Source of the DNA: Novosphingobium sp. HII-3 | GTDB lineage: Bacteria > Pseudomonadota > Alphaproteobacteria > Sphingomonadales > Sphingomonadaceae | Length of the DNA: 64,000 bases | Assembly: GCF_002916655.1 (NCBI RefSeq) | Contig: NZ_PPSM01000057.1 | Location: 1-64,000 of the forward strand | Direction: 5' to 3' | Part shown: positions 36,002-44,049 of the stretch, in pieces | How positions within the stretch are numbered: position 1 is the stretch's first letter | How the letters are laid out: the number at the start of each line of letters is the position of its first letter | Program-made: the position numbers and the translations under genes | Notes under the pieces: model-generated | What the model was told of the DNA's origin: nothing | Database searches by the model: none | Seen by the model: the letters and a program-made list of their open reading frames with translations, nothing else

Positions 36002-36447
36002 ACCGGCATCCGCCCTAGCCAATCCGCCCCGCCTTCGACAATGGCGATCCTGCCGTCCTCGACAACTTCCAGCGCGACCGAGAGGCAGCCTGGCTCATGC
36101 GCGAAACCGCCGGCGTGCTCCGGCCACTCGGCAATGAGCGCCGCGCCTTCCCGGTAATCGTCGAGGCCAATCTCATCGGCCTCGCCGGGATGATTCAGCC
36201 GGTAGAAGTCGGCATGGACCAGCGGCAGCCGCACCGTGGGCGGATCGTAAGGCTCGATGATGGCAAAGCTGGGCGAGGGAACCTCCCCGTCATGGCCGAG
36301 ACCGGCGATGATCGCCCGCGCAAGCGTGGTCTTGCCCGCCCCAAGCCCGCCGGTGAGAGCGATCACATCCCCCGCCCGCAAGGCATCGGCCACGGCACGC
36401 CCAAACCGATCCATCGCGGCAAGATCCGGTAACGCGATCGTCCTCAC
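35998..36447 (-). CDS. tsaE: tRNA threonylcarbamoyladenosine ATPase TsaE
   Basis: TsaE is the ATPase partner needed for t6A modification of tRNAs reading ANN codons. The 149-residue protein has GGLGAGKTTLARAI (Walker A), SPSFAIIEPY, the HADFYRL motif and the DEIGLDD acidic segment. I chose the GTG at 36447, which starts 4 bp after the divL stop; the longer ATG frame would run 29 codons into divL. Length fits the family. Confidence 0.93.
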   Translation of the reverse strand: MRTIALPDLAAMDRFGRAVADALRAGDVIALTGGLGAGKTTLARAIIAGLGHDGEVPSPSFAIIEPYDPPTVRLPLVHADFYRLNHPGEADEIGLDDYREGAALIAEWPEHAGGFAHEPGCLSVALEVVEDGRIAIVEGGADWLGRMPV

Positions 36448-36451
36448 AGTC

Positions 36452-38809
36452 TCACTTCCAGGGCAATTCGATAAGGGCGGTGGTGCCTTGTCCAGGCTCC
36501 GATACGAGGCGCAATGCCCCGCCATGTGCTTCAACCAGTTGGCGCGCGAGCGGGAGGCCGAGCCCGTCGCGGCTCTGCACCTTGCCGTCCGCCCCGACCT
36601 TCATCCCATCCAGCGCGCGGGCAAGGGTACGGCTGTCCATGCCCTGCCCCCTGTCCTGCACCAATATCTGCAGGCAGTCGCCTGCGGCACCCTTGCTGCG
36701 CGACAGTTGCACCAGCACCCGCTCGCCCTTGGGAGAAGCGGCGATGGCATTGTCGACGATGTGCCCGATCGCCCGGGCAAGCCGCCTGCTGTCTGCCACG
36801 ATGGGGCGCAGCAGCCCTTTCGCCTGAAGGTCCAGCGTCACGCCGGCCTTTTGCAGGCGCCCCGCCCGCTCCTCCACCACGGCCCGGACGAAGGACATCG
36901 GATCCACCTCGTCGAACTTCAACGGCAGGAGACCCGCCTCGCTTTGCGAGAGGTCCAGCAGGCTGTCGATATGGTCGCCAAGATGCCGCGAAGCTTCGAT
37001 GATGGAGTGGACATAATCCTTTCCGGGCTCGTTAAGATCGCCGCCCAGACCAAGGTCGAGCATCTCCGCGAAACCGCCGATGGAGGTGAGCGGCGTGCGC
37101 AGTTCCTTGCTCATGTTCGCGAGGAAGCGCGTCTTGATCGCATCCGCCTCGATCAGCGCCTGGTTGCTTTCGCGCAGCGCCTGTTCGGCCTTCATAGAGT
37201 CGGTTATGTCCAGAACCGCAAGAAGACCGTTCCCGTCCGGGAGGGGAACCCCGGCGTACTCCAGCATACGGCCATCAGAGAGCCCGATCCGCCCGCCGGT
37301 CTGTGTCCGGTCAAGCGTGGCGGCCCGCACGACATCGCCGACCATTTCCGCCTCCTCGGCGCGCTGGAGGCGCCCGGCGAGCTTCTTCAGCAGCGCCTCG
37401 ATATGCGGATGCGTGTCAAGGAACTCGCTATCGAGGCCCCAGTCTGCGGCGAAGCGGCGGTTCCAGATCTGCATCCGCCCGTCCGGTGCGAAGACGGCAA
37501 TGGATTCGAAAAGACTGTCGAACGTCGCGGTACGGGTGCGCAGCAGGGTGTCGCGGACGGCGGAGAGGCGGAGCTGCTCGGTCCTGTCCTCGACGATAAG
37601 CAGCAGGCCTCCGTCAGGGACAGGCTGCGCCACGATGCGCAGGTGCGTGCCATCGGCAAGCGCCCACGCCTCCTCCTGCGCGTTCCCGGCGGCGAACCAG
37701 CCCGCCCGTTCGCGTCGCCAGGCGGGAAAGTCCCGCACTTCCGGCACGCGGCCCACGTCGCGTGCGGCATCAAGGAGGCGCTCGAACGCGGGTGGGTCGA
37801 TCATGACGCGCGGATCGAGCTTGAAAAGACGCTGAAACGGCTGGTTGGCAAAGGCCAGCCGGCGTTTGGCGTCGAATTGGGCGACCCCTGCGGAGAGCTG
37901 GTCCAGCAGCGCGCGTTGCGCGTCGCGGAACGCCCGGAACGACCGCGACATCTCCTCCAGGTCCTCGATGTCGATGGCATAGCCGGCGACACCATCCTCT
38001 CCCAGCGGCAGATCGCTGACACGCAGGGCACGGCGCTGCCCCTCGATCGTGGTCGATACGATACGCTCGATCGGTGTGCCCTTCTCCGCTGCCTTGCGGG
38101 CGACATGCGCGGGGGATAGACCGTCCACGGCCTCGATGAGTTCGATGCCCCTGGCGACCGCATCCTCCGCGTTCTTCGCCCCTACGGCAGCGACATAGGC
38201 ATGGTTGACCAGTTGCAGTTCGCCATCGGGCCGGCGAAACCACATGGGCATGGGCGCGGCTTCGATGAGCGAGACGAGCGCGTGGAAATCACCCCGCGCC
38301 CGTGCCGCTTCGTCACGCAGCCGCACGAGCTCCATCTCGTTGTCCGAAAAGTCGAACACCCACACCAGCGCAGCCCCGCCCGGGGAGACCTGCGGATCGG
38401 CGAGGTACCCTCGCAAGGCGAGACTGCGGGTCGATCCATGGGGCGTCACCGCCATGCGGAACGGCGTTGCCGCCTTCTGGCATCGGCGCACCGCTTCCGT
38501 CAGCTCCGAAAGCTTGTCCGCCGGAAGACCGCGCCCATTGCCGTCCAGTTCCGACAGGTACTGAGGCACTTCGTCCAACCCCAGCCACTGTGCCAGCCGC
38601 GGGCCGGCCTCGATGCGGCCATCGGTCCGCACCAGCATGGGAAGCGCGGGTGATTCCTCAACCAGGCGGCTGAGGCGGCGTGCGGACCGCAGCTGGGTTT
38701 CGGCATGATGCTGACGCGATCGGGCCGACAGAACGGCCCAGGCAGCAGCGATCGTCCAGGCGCCGAGCAGGAGACCTATGAGGAGAGGCAGGAAGCGCGA
38801 AAATTCCAT
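36452..38809 (-). CDS. divL: DivL-like PAS histidine (pseudo)kinase
   Basis: The 785-residue protein has an N-terminal TM helix (LPLLIGLLLGAWTIAAAWAVL), several PAS-like domains, then a histidine-kinase core. In the H-box the phospho-acceptor His is lysine: NMSKELRTPL, with Lys568 encoded at 37106-37108. The ATP-binding part keeps DNAIAAS (N-box), VQDRGQGMD (G1) and GLGLPLARQL (G2). Caulobacter DivL, also just upstream of tsaE, has Tyr550 at the same site and controls DivK/CckA. So this is a DivL orthologue, probably a regulatory rather than a phosphorylating kinase. Length matches DivL. Confidence 0.85.
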   Translation of the reverse strand: MEFSRFLPLLIGLLLGAWTIAAAWAVLSARSRQHHAETQLRSARRLSRLVEESPALPMLVRTDGRIEAGPRLAQWLGLDEVPQYLSELDGNGRGLPADKLSELTEAVRRCQKAATPFRMAVTPHGSTRSLALRGYLADPQVSPGGAALVWVFDFSDNEMELVRLRDEAARARGDFHALVSLIEAAPMPMWFRRPDGELQLVNHAYVAAVGAKNAEDAVARGIELIEAVDGLSPAHVARKAAEKGTPIERIVSTTIEGQRRALRVSDLPLGEDGVAGYAIDIEDLEEMSRSFRAFRDAQRALLDQLSAGVAQFDAKRRLAFANQPFQRLFKLDPRVMIDPPAFERLLDAARDVGRVPEVRDFPAWRRERAGWFAAGNAQEEAWALADGTHLRIVAQPVPDGGLLLIVEDRTEQLRLSAVRDTLLRTRTATFDSLFESIAVFAPDGRMQIWNRRFAADWGLDSEFLDTHPHIEALLKKLAGRLQRAEEAEMVGDVVRAATLDRTQTGGRIGLSDGRMLEYAGVPLPDGNGLLAVLDITDSMKAEQALRESNQALIEADAIKTRFLANMSKELRTPLTSIGGFAEMLDLGLGGDLNEPGKDYVHSIIEASRHLGDHIDSLLDLSQSEAGLLPLKFDEVDPMSFVRAVVEERAGRLQKAGVTLDLQAKGLLRPIVADSRRLARAIGHIVDNAIAASPKGERVLVQLSRSKGAAGDCLQILVQDRGQGMDSRTLARALDGMKVGADGKVQSRDGLGLPLARQLVEAHGGALRLVSEPGQGTTALIELPWK

Positions 38810-38910
38810 CGCGCACGGCTATGATGTGCAGGCGGCGCGGTGACAATGGGTGTTGGCGCGAAAAGCGGTCGATACGCCCCGGGCCGGGGGCGGCCGCGAG
38901 GCGCGAACGC

Positions 38911-38940
38911 GAAAGGCGCGCCCTTCCGGACGCGCCTTTC
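38911..38940 (-). terminator. Hairpin between ahcY and divL
   Basis: GAAAGGCGCG (38911-38920) pairs with CGCGCCTTTC (38931-38940), a perfect 10-bp stem 18 bp after the ahcY stop. The T-run is weak on the minus strand. Confidence 0.6.
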
Positions 38941-38958
38941 TTCGTGGCTCCTGCCCGA

Positions 38959-40377
38959 TCAGTAGCGGTAGTGATCCGGCTTGAACGGACCAGCCTGCGG
39001 CACGCCGATGTAGTCGGCCTGCTTCTTCGAGAGCTTGGTGAGCTTCACGCCCAGCTTCTCGAGGTGGAGCGCGGCGACCTTCTCATCGAGGTGCTTGGGC
39101 AGCACGTAGACGCGGTTCTCGTACTCGTCGTTCTTGGTGAACAGTTCGATCTGCGCGAGCGTCTGGTTGGTGAAGCTCGACGACATGACGAAGCTTGGGT
39201 GGCCGGTGGCGCAACCCAGGTTCACGAGGCGCCCCTTGGCGAGGACGATGATTTGCTTGCCGTCCGGGAAGGTGACGAGGTCGGTGCCCGGCTTCACTTC
39301 CTTCCAGTCGTAGTTGTCGAGCGCCGAAATCTGAATCTCGGAATCGAAGTGACCGATGTTGCAGACGATCGCCTTGTCCTTCATCGCCGACATGTGCTCG
39401 CCGGTGATGACCGCTTCGTTGCCCGTTGCTGTAACGAAAATGTCGCAGCGCGCGACGGCCTCTTCCATGGTGACGACTTCGTAGCCTTCCATGGCGGCCT
39501 GCAGGGCGCAGATCGGGTCGATTTCCGTGACCATCACGCGGGCGCCGCCCTGGCGCAGCGAGGCGGCCGAGCCCTTGCCCACGTCACCGAAGCCGGCCAC
39601 GCAAGCCACCTTGCCAGCCAGCATCACGTCAGTGGCGCGGCGGATCGCGTCGACCAGCGATTCGCGGCAGCCGTAGAGGTTGTCGAACTTCGACTTGGTG
39701 ACCGAATCGTTCACGTTGATGGCGGGGAACGGCAGCTTGCCGTCCTTGGCGAGGTGATACAGGCGGTGGACGCCCGTGGTGGTTTCTTCCGAGACGCCCT
39801 TGATGGCGTTGACGGTGCGCGAGAGATAGCCCGGCTTGGCCTTGAGGAAGGCGTTCAGTGCGCGCACGAATTCGATTTCCTCGGCGTTCGAGGGTTCGAA
39901 GAGCGTCTCGCCCGCTTCGACGCGTGCGCCCCAGAGCGCGAACATGGTGGCATCGCCGCCGTCATCGAGGATCAGGTTCGCGGTGAGATCGGGATTTCCT
40001 TCGCTCGACCAGTCGAAGATCTTGCCGACATAGTCCCAGTAGTCGGCCAGCGATTCACCCTTGATGGCGTAGATCGGGATGCCGGCAGCCGCAATGGCGG
40101 CGGCGGCATGATCCTGCGTGGAAAAGATGTTGCAGGTGGCCCAGCGGACCTCTGCACCCAGCGCCACCAGCGTCTCGATCAGCACGGCGGTCTGGATGGT
40201 CATGTGCAGCGAACCCGTGATGCGGGCGCCCTTCAGCGGCTGCGACGCGCCGAACTCCTCGCGCAGCGCCATCAGGCCCGGCATCTCGGTTTCGGCGATG
40301 GCGATCTCGGTGCGACCGAAGTCGGCGAGCGAGATATCGGCGATGGCGTAGTCGGGGGCAGTGGTCATAGTGGCCAC
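38959..40377 (-). CDS. ahcY: Adenosylhomocysteinase (SAH hydrolase)
   Basis: This 472-residue enzyme hydrolyses S-adenosylhomocysteine to adenosine and homocysteine, relieving product inhibition of methyltransferases. Signatures: the NAD-binding [20 protein letters not shown], the [11 protein letters not shown] region, and the C-terminal FKPDHYRY that ends with the C-terminal Lys/Tyr of the family. A perfect 20-bp palindrome lies 80 bp upstream. The start is ATG at 40377, with an in-frame ATG at 40368 as an alternative. Confidence 0.96.
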   Translation of the reverse strand: MATMTTAPDYAIADISLADFGRTEIAIAETEMPGLMALREEFGASQPLKGARITGSLHMTIQTAVLIETLVALGAEVRWATCNIFSTQDHAAAAIAAAGIPIYAIKGESLADYWDYVGKIFDWSSEGNPDLTANLILDDGGDATMFALWGARVEAGETLFEPSNAEEIEFVRALNAFLKAKPGYLSRTVNAIKGVSEETTTGVHRLYHLAKDGKLPFPAINVNDSVTKSKFDNLYGCRESLVDAIRRATDVMLAGKVACVAGFGDVGKGSAASLRQGGARVMVTEIDPICALQAAMEGYEVVTMEEAVARCDIFVTATGNEAVITGEHMSAMKDKAIVCNIGHFDSEIQISALDNYDWKEVKPGTDLVTFPDGKQIIVLAKGRLVNLGCATGHPSFVMSSSFTNQTLAQIELFTKNDEYENRVYVLPKHLDEKVAALHLEKLGVKLTKLSKKQADYIGVPQAGPFKPDHYRY

Positions 40378-40456
40378 GGGAAACTCCTGATCGTAGTAGG
40401 CTCGGCACGAGTGGCCGACGATGCGTGTCCGTACCCTGTCCGAGGGGACGAGGCAA

Positions 40457-40476
40457 ATATAAAGATATCTTTATAT
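40457..40476. promoter_or_regulatory. Perfect 20-bp palindrome in the ahcY/peroxiredoxin divergent region
   Basis: ATATAAAGATATCTTTATAT is its own reverse complement. It lies 80 bp upstream of ahcY and 94 bp upstream of the peroxiredoxin gene. Palindromes of this AAAGATATCTTT shape are known as operators of ArsR-family regulators responding to S-adenosylhomocysteine (SahR type) near methionine-cycle genes. I recall this only generally, so the regulator is an inference. Confidence 0.65.
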
Positions 40477-40569
40477 GGCTGCCTGCAGCCGTGACACCGT
40501 TGCCGCGCGGGAAGCCACGCTTATATCTGGCCGCACCTCAAACTCCCCATCGAGCAAAGGACAAATGCC

Positions 40570-41049
40570 ATGACCATCTCCGTCGGCGACAAGCTGCCCA
40601 GCGCAACTCTCATCAAGGTCGGCGAAAGCGGCCCGGAGCCTGTGCAGGCCGCCGATTACTTTGCCGGTAAGAAGGTCGCGCTCTTCGCCGTGCCCGGCGC
40701 TTTCACGCCGACCTGTTCCGCCAAGCACCTGCCTGGCTTTGTCGAGAAGGCGGCGGACCTCAAGGCCAAGGGCATCGATGAGATCGTCTGCACCTCGGTC
40801 AACGACGCCTTCGTGATGGGCGCCTGGGGCAAGGTTTCCGAGGCGCAGGACGTTACTTTGCTTGCGGACGGCAACGGTGAATTCGCGCAGGCCGTGGGCC
40901 TGACGATGGACGGCTCCGGCTTTGGCATGGGCACCCGCAGCCAGCGCTACTCGATGGTCATCAACGACGGTGTGGTCGAACAGCTCAACGTCGAGGCACC
41001 CGGCACGTTCGAGGTCAGCTCGGCGGATCACATGCTCGGCCAGCTCTGA
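40570..41049 (+). CDS. Peroxiredoxin (Prx5-type)
   Basis: This 159-residue peroxiredoxin has the peroxidatic motif PGAFTPTCS with Cys49, followed by KHLPGFVEKA, and YSMVINDGVVEQLNVEAPG near the end. The type with GFVE and FxPTCSxxHLPG is the Prx5/AhpE-like group reducing alkyl hydroperoxides and H2O2 in the cytosol. It is divergent from ahcY over the shared 20-bp palindrome. An imperfect terminator-like hairpin follows. Confidence 0.92.
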   Translation: MTISVGDKLPSATLIKVGESGPEPVQAADYFAGKKVALFAVPGAFTPTCSAKHLPGFVEKAADLKAKGIDEIVCTSVNDAFVMGAWGKVSEAQDVTLLADGNGEFAQAVGLTMDGSGFGMGTRSQRYSMVINDGVVEQLNVEAPGTFEVSSADHMLGQL

Positions 41050-41076
41050 GCCTTCCTCCACGTCCTACTGACGTGC

Positions 41077-41109
41077 GACAGGCGGTGCTCCCCCGGAGCG
41101 CCGCCTGTC
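41077..41109 (+). terminator. Strong hairpin after the peroxiredoxin gene
   Basis: GACAGGCGG (41077-41085) pairs with CCGCCTGTC (41101-41109), with a further TGCTC/GGAGCG interior, making one long stem 28 bp after the stop. The T-run after it is short. Confidence 0.65.
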
Positions 41110-41207
41110 TGCATGGGCATCGGGGGGGCGTTGGAACACCACGGTGGCTTGGCGACCGGCGTCGTCCGGTCTAGCACACCCGCCAGAAGAAGCGTCAGGG
41201 AAGCATC

Positions 41208-41885
41208 ATGACTCGTAGCGTAATCGTAACCGGTGGCTTCGGCATTCTCGGCCAGGCCGTCGCCCGGACCTTCGCCGGGAACGGAGACAAGGTGGCGCGC
41301 GTCGATTTCGCATCCGCCGCGCCTGACCAGCAGGCCACCCTGGACATCGGCGGAGTGGATCTTACCGATCCCGCATCAACGCAGGACGCGCTGGACAAGG
41401 TGATCGCCGCCCATGGTGGCCTCGACGTTCTCGTCAATGTCGCAGGCGGCTTCACCTGGGAAACGCTTGAGGGCGGGTCGATCGATGCCTGGGTCAGAAT
41501 GCAGTCCATGAACCTGCTTACGGGCGCCACCATCACCAAGCTTGCGCTCCCTGCACTGAAGGCCTCCGCGGCGGGGCGCGTCGTGAACATCGGCGCGGGC
41601 GCAGCCGCCAAGGCAGCCGCCGGCATGGGGGCGTACACGGCGTCCAAGTCCGGCGTCCACCGGCTGACGGAAGCTCTGGCGGACGAACTCTCCGGCACGG
41701 CGGTGACGGTGAACGCCGTTCTTCCCAGCACGATCGACACGCCAACGAACCGCGCGGACATGCCGGATGCGGACTTCGGCGGCTGGGTGCAGCCCTCAGC
41801 GGTGGCGGACGTCATCCTGTTCCTCGCCTCGCCGCAGGCACGCGCCATCAGTGGGGCGCTGATCCCGGTGACTCGCGGCGGCTAA
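41208..41885 (+). CDS. SDR-family oxidoreductase (225 aa)
   Basis: A short SDR of 225 residues with TGGFGILG cofactor loop, NVAGGFTW (NNAG-like), a GAGAAAKA substrate region and the catalytic YTASKSG. Substrate unknown; resembles SDRs annotated as 3-oxoacyl-ACP reductase-like. A stem-loop separates it from the peroxiredoxin gene. Its last 38 bp overlap the convergent gene's end, so the two 3' ends are read from both strands. Confidence 0.85.
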   Translation: MTRSVIVTGGFGILGQAVARTFAGNGDKVARVDFASAAPDQQATLDIGGVDLTDPASTQDALDKVIAAHGGLDVLVNVAGGFTWETLEGGSIDAWVRMQSMNLLTGATITKLALPALKASAAGRVVNIGAGAAAKAAAGMGAYTASKSGVHRLTEALADELSGTAVTVNAVLPSTIDTPTNRADMPDADFGGWVQPSAVADVILFLASPQARAISGALIPVTRGG

Positions 41886-43314
41886 GCCGGGGAAGATAGA
41901 CCACGATGCCGTCACTGGCATAAGTCAGCCGCCACGCCGGACTTTGCGAAAGGGCCTCCGCAAGCGGGCGGTTGTGCACGCTATCGAGCACGAAAGCCGC
42001 CGGATTCCACTTACGTACCACGTCCACTAGGGGGACGATGCCGGTTTCGATGCCGCCGTTGTACTGCCACTCCTTGCGGGAGTACCGGTAGTAGCGGCCA
42101 TCATAAGCCACTTTCCAGTCGGGATAGCCCGCATCGATAAGGACGCCGCCGAAAGGAAAGTCGCCGTATACGGTGCCCTGCACCTGGAATCGGCGCAGGT
42201 GCTCCACGGCGGCAAGAGGGAGGCTTGCGGAAAACCGTGTCGGCGCCAGCACCGGTGTGCCAATCGCCACCAGAAGCAGAGCGCTGCCGGCGATCAGCGC
42301 TTCCCGGCGGGAATGCCCCTCATCGTCCCCCCTCAAGCAGCGGGAGACTACCGGAACTATCGCGACAGCCCAGAAGAGGACGAAGCGATAGGCCGCCACC
42401 GTCATGACCAGAAGCCCCAGAGCTACGGCCAGTTCGCTCGCGTTCAGACGACGGTAGCGCCGCAGCAGCACGAGTGCCGCCAGCAGGACGACCGTGATCC
42501 GCAAGGCGTGCTTGCCGTTCGCTGCGATCCACAGCGGACGCCACTCGCTGGCTCCCATAAGGACGCTCATTTCCGCGTTGAGCGCAGATGTCTCCAACAG
42601 CGAGACGCCATCGGGCGTGGCGAACATCGCAGCGAGGCCCAGAAGCGCGAGCGCGCTAGCCGCCACCGGCGGTTCGTTGCGCCGCCGCAGCCATCCAATC
42701 CAACCAGGCAGCGCCGCCAGACTCATCGCGATCACCCCCACGCTTACGGAGGGATGCAGGTTCTGCCAGGCGACCAGCAGCGGTGCGCCGATCGCAATCG
42801 TGAGCACAGGGCGCAACTGCAATCTGTGCAGCGCCAGCAGCAGCCCGAAACAAAGGCACGCGAAGCTCTGAGGTCGTACGCTGGCGGTCGGCAAGGCAGC
42901 GAAGCACGCAAGGGCGATCGCCAGCGCCACTCCTGCAGCCGAAGCGCCGCGCCACCGGCACGCGGCGCTCACGGCCAGGAACCCGCCGAGCCAGCACACA
43001 GCATCAAGCACGCGAACCAGATCCCATCCGCCGATCTGGCGCGCGAAGGCGAGCACCGCCTGCCCCGCCCACGCCACGGCCGGCAAGGGCTCTCCGAGGT
43101 GCCTGGCCGCAAACGGTTCTGTCCGGATTGGCCCTGCCTGCTCGAGGATGAGTTCGCCCAGCTTCAACTGCCAGAAGATGTCGACATCCCAGACGGGACG
43201 CAGCAGCAGTACCAGCAGGATTCCCGCGGGAACGAGCGCCAAAAGTGGTCGCCACCGTGCCCCGTTCGCCCGATCGCCCTGTGAGGTCTGTTCGATCATC
43301 TGCCCATCCGTCAA
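41848..43314 (-). CDS. Polytopic membrane protein of unknown function (488 aa)
   Basis: The 488-residue protein has ten or so transmembrane segments, starting with LLALVPAGILLVLLL and including ALAIALACFAALP, VSVGVIAMSLAALPG and ALIAGSALLLVAIGTPV. Residues 330-470 carry a soluble C-terminal domain (FPFGGVLIDAGYPDWKVAYDGR, then AWRLTYASDGIVVYLPR). The layout resembles GT-C type glycosyltransferases or related uncharacterised membrane proteins. No catalytic motif can be named. It is convergent with the SDR gene by 38 bp and lies between it and folE. Confidence 0.7.
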   Translation of the reverse strand: MTDGQMIEQTSQGDRANGARWRPLLALVPAGILLVLLLRPVWDVDIFWQLKLGELILEQAGPIRTEPFAARHLGEPLPAVAWAGQAVLAFARQIGGWDLVRVLDAVCWLGGFLAVSAACRWRGASAAGVALAIALACFAALPTASVRPQSFACLCFGLLLALHRLQLRPVLTIAIGAPLLVAWQNLHPSVSVGVIAMSLAALPGWIGWLRRRNEPPVAASALALLGLAAMFATPDGVSLLETSALNAEMSVLMGASEWRPLWIAANGKHALRITVVLLAALVLLRRYRRLNASELAVALGLLVMTVAAYRFVLFWAVAIVPVVSRCLRGDDEGHSRREALIAGSALLLVAIGTPVLAPTRFSASLPLAAVEHLRRFQVQGTVYGDFPFGGVLIDAGYPDWKVAYDGRYYRYSRKEWQYNGGIETGIVPLVDVVRKWNPAAFVLDSVHNRPLAEALSQSPAWRLTYASDGIVVYLPRLSRRESPGSAPH

Positions 43315-43428
43315 GAACGAGCGCCTCTTGCCACCGCTGCAGCGGCGTTCAAGCCTCTTGTCGAAAGCTGGGTCTGCCCGGAAGGTGCGGGCGGCTCCGG
43401 TCCGCCCCCCGTCACCGTCCGTCAGCGA

Positions 43429-44049
43429 TCAGTAGCCCATCAGGCTGAGGACTTCCTTGCGGGAGCGCTCGTCCTCCAGGAAGGTGCCCATCATGCGGCT
43501 CGTGGTCATGGCCACGCCCGGTGTCCGCACGCCGCGGGCCGTCATGCAGGCATGGCTCGCCTCGATGACGACCGCCACGCCTTGCGGCTTGAGGTGTTCC
43601 CAGATGCACTGCGCCACCTCGGCGGTCAGGCGCTCCTGGATCTGCAGCCGGCGCGCGAAACCGTGCAGCACGCGGGCCAGCTTCGAAATCCCGACCACGT
43701 GGTTGCGGGGCAGGTACGCGATGGACGCTTTGCCGATGATCGGCGCCATGTGATGTTCGCAGTGGGACTGGAAGGGGATGTCCTTGAGGAGCACGACCTC
43801 GTCATAGCCGCCTACTTCCTCGAACACGCGGGACAAGTGAATGGCCGGGTCTTCGTTGTACCCCTGGCAGTACTCCAGCCATGCGCGCGCCACGCGCTTG
43901 GGAGTGTCCAGCAGGCCTTCGCGTTCCGGGTCGTCCCCCGCCCATTCTATGAGCGTGCGGATGGCGTCCTGGACGTGATCGGGAACATCAGGCTTGCGAA
44001 GCAATCCATTGTACGGATCGTCCTCGTCCGGCCCCACAAGACTGCTCAT
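43429..44049 (-). CDS. folE: GTP cyclohydrolase I FolE
   Basis: FolE converts GTP to dihydroneopterin triphosphate, the first step of folate synthesis. The 206-residue protein has the zinc-binding SHCEHHMAPI, the PRNHVVGISKLARV motif and the RRLQIQERLT segment. Its start overlaps the stop of the phospholipase D-like gene (ATGA), so the two are co-translated. Confidence 0.95.
   Translation of the reverse strand: MSSLVGPDEDDPYNGLLRKPDVPDHVQDAIRTLIEWAGDDPEREGLLDTPKRVARAWLEYCQGYNEDPAIHLSRVFEEVGGYDEVVLLKDIPFQSHCEHHMAPIIGKASIAYLPRNHVVGISKLARVLHGFARRLQIQERLTAEVAQCIWEHLKPQGVAVVIEASHACMTARGVRTPGVAMTTSRMMGTFLEDERSRKEVLSLMGY

Noticed and set aside
40378..40569. SAH or SAM riboswitch upstream of ahcY
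   Set aside because: The region contains a clean DNA palindrome, but I could not trace the conserved riboswitch helices or loops on the minus strand. A protein operator fits better.
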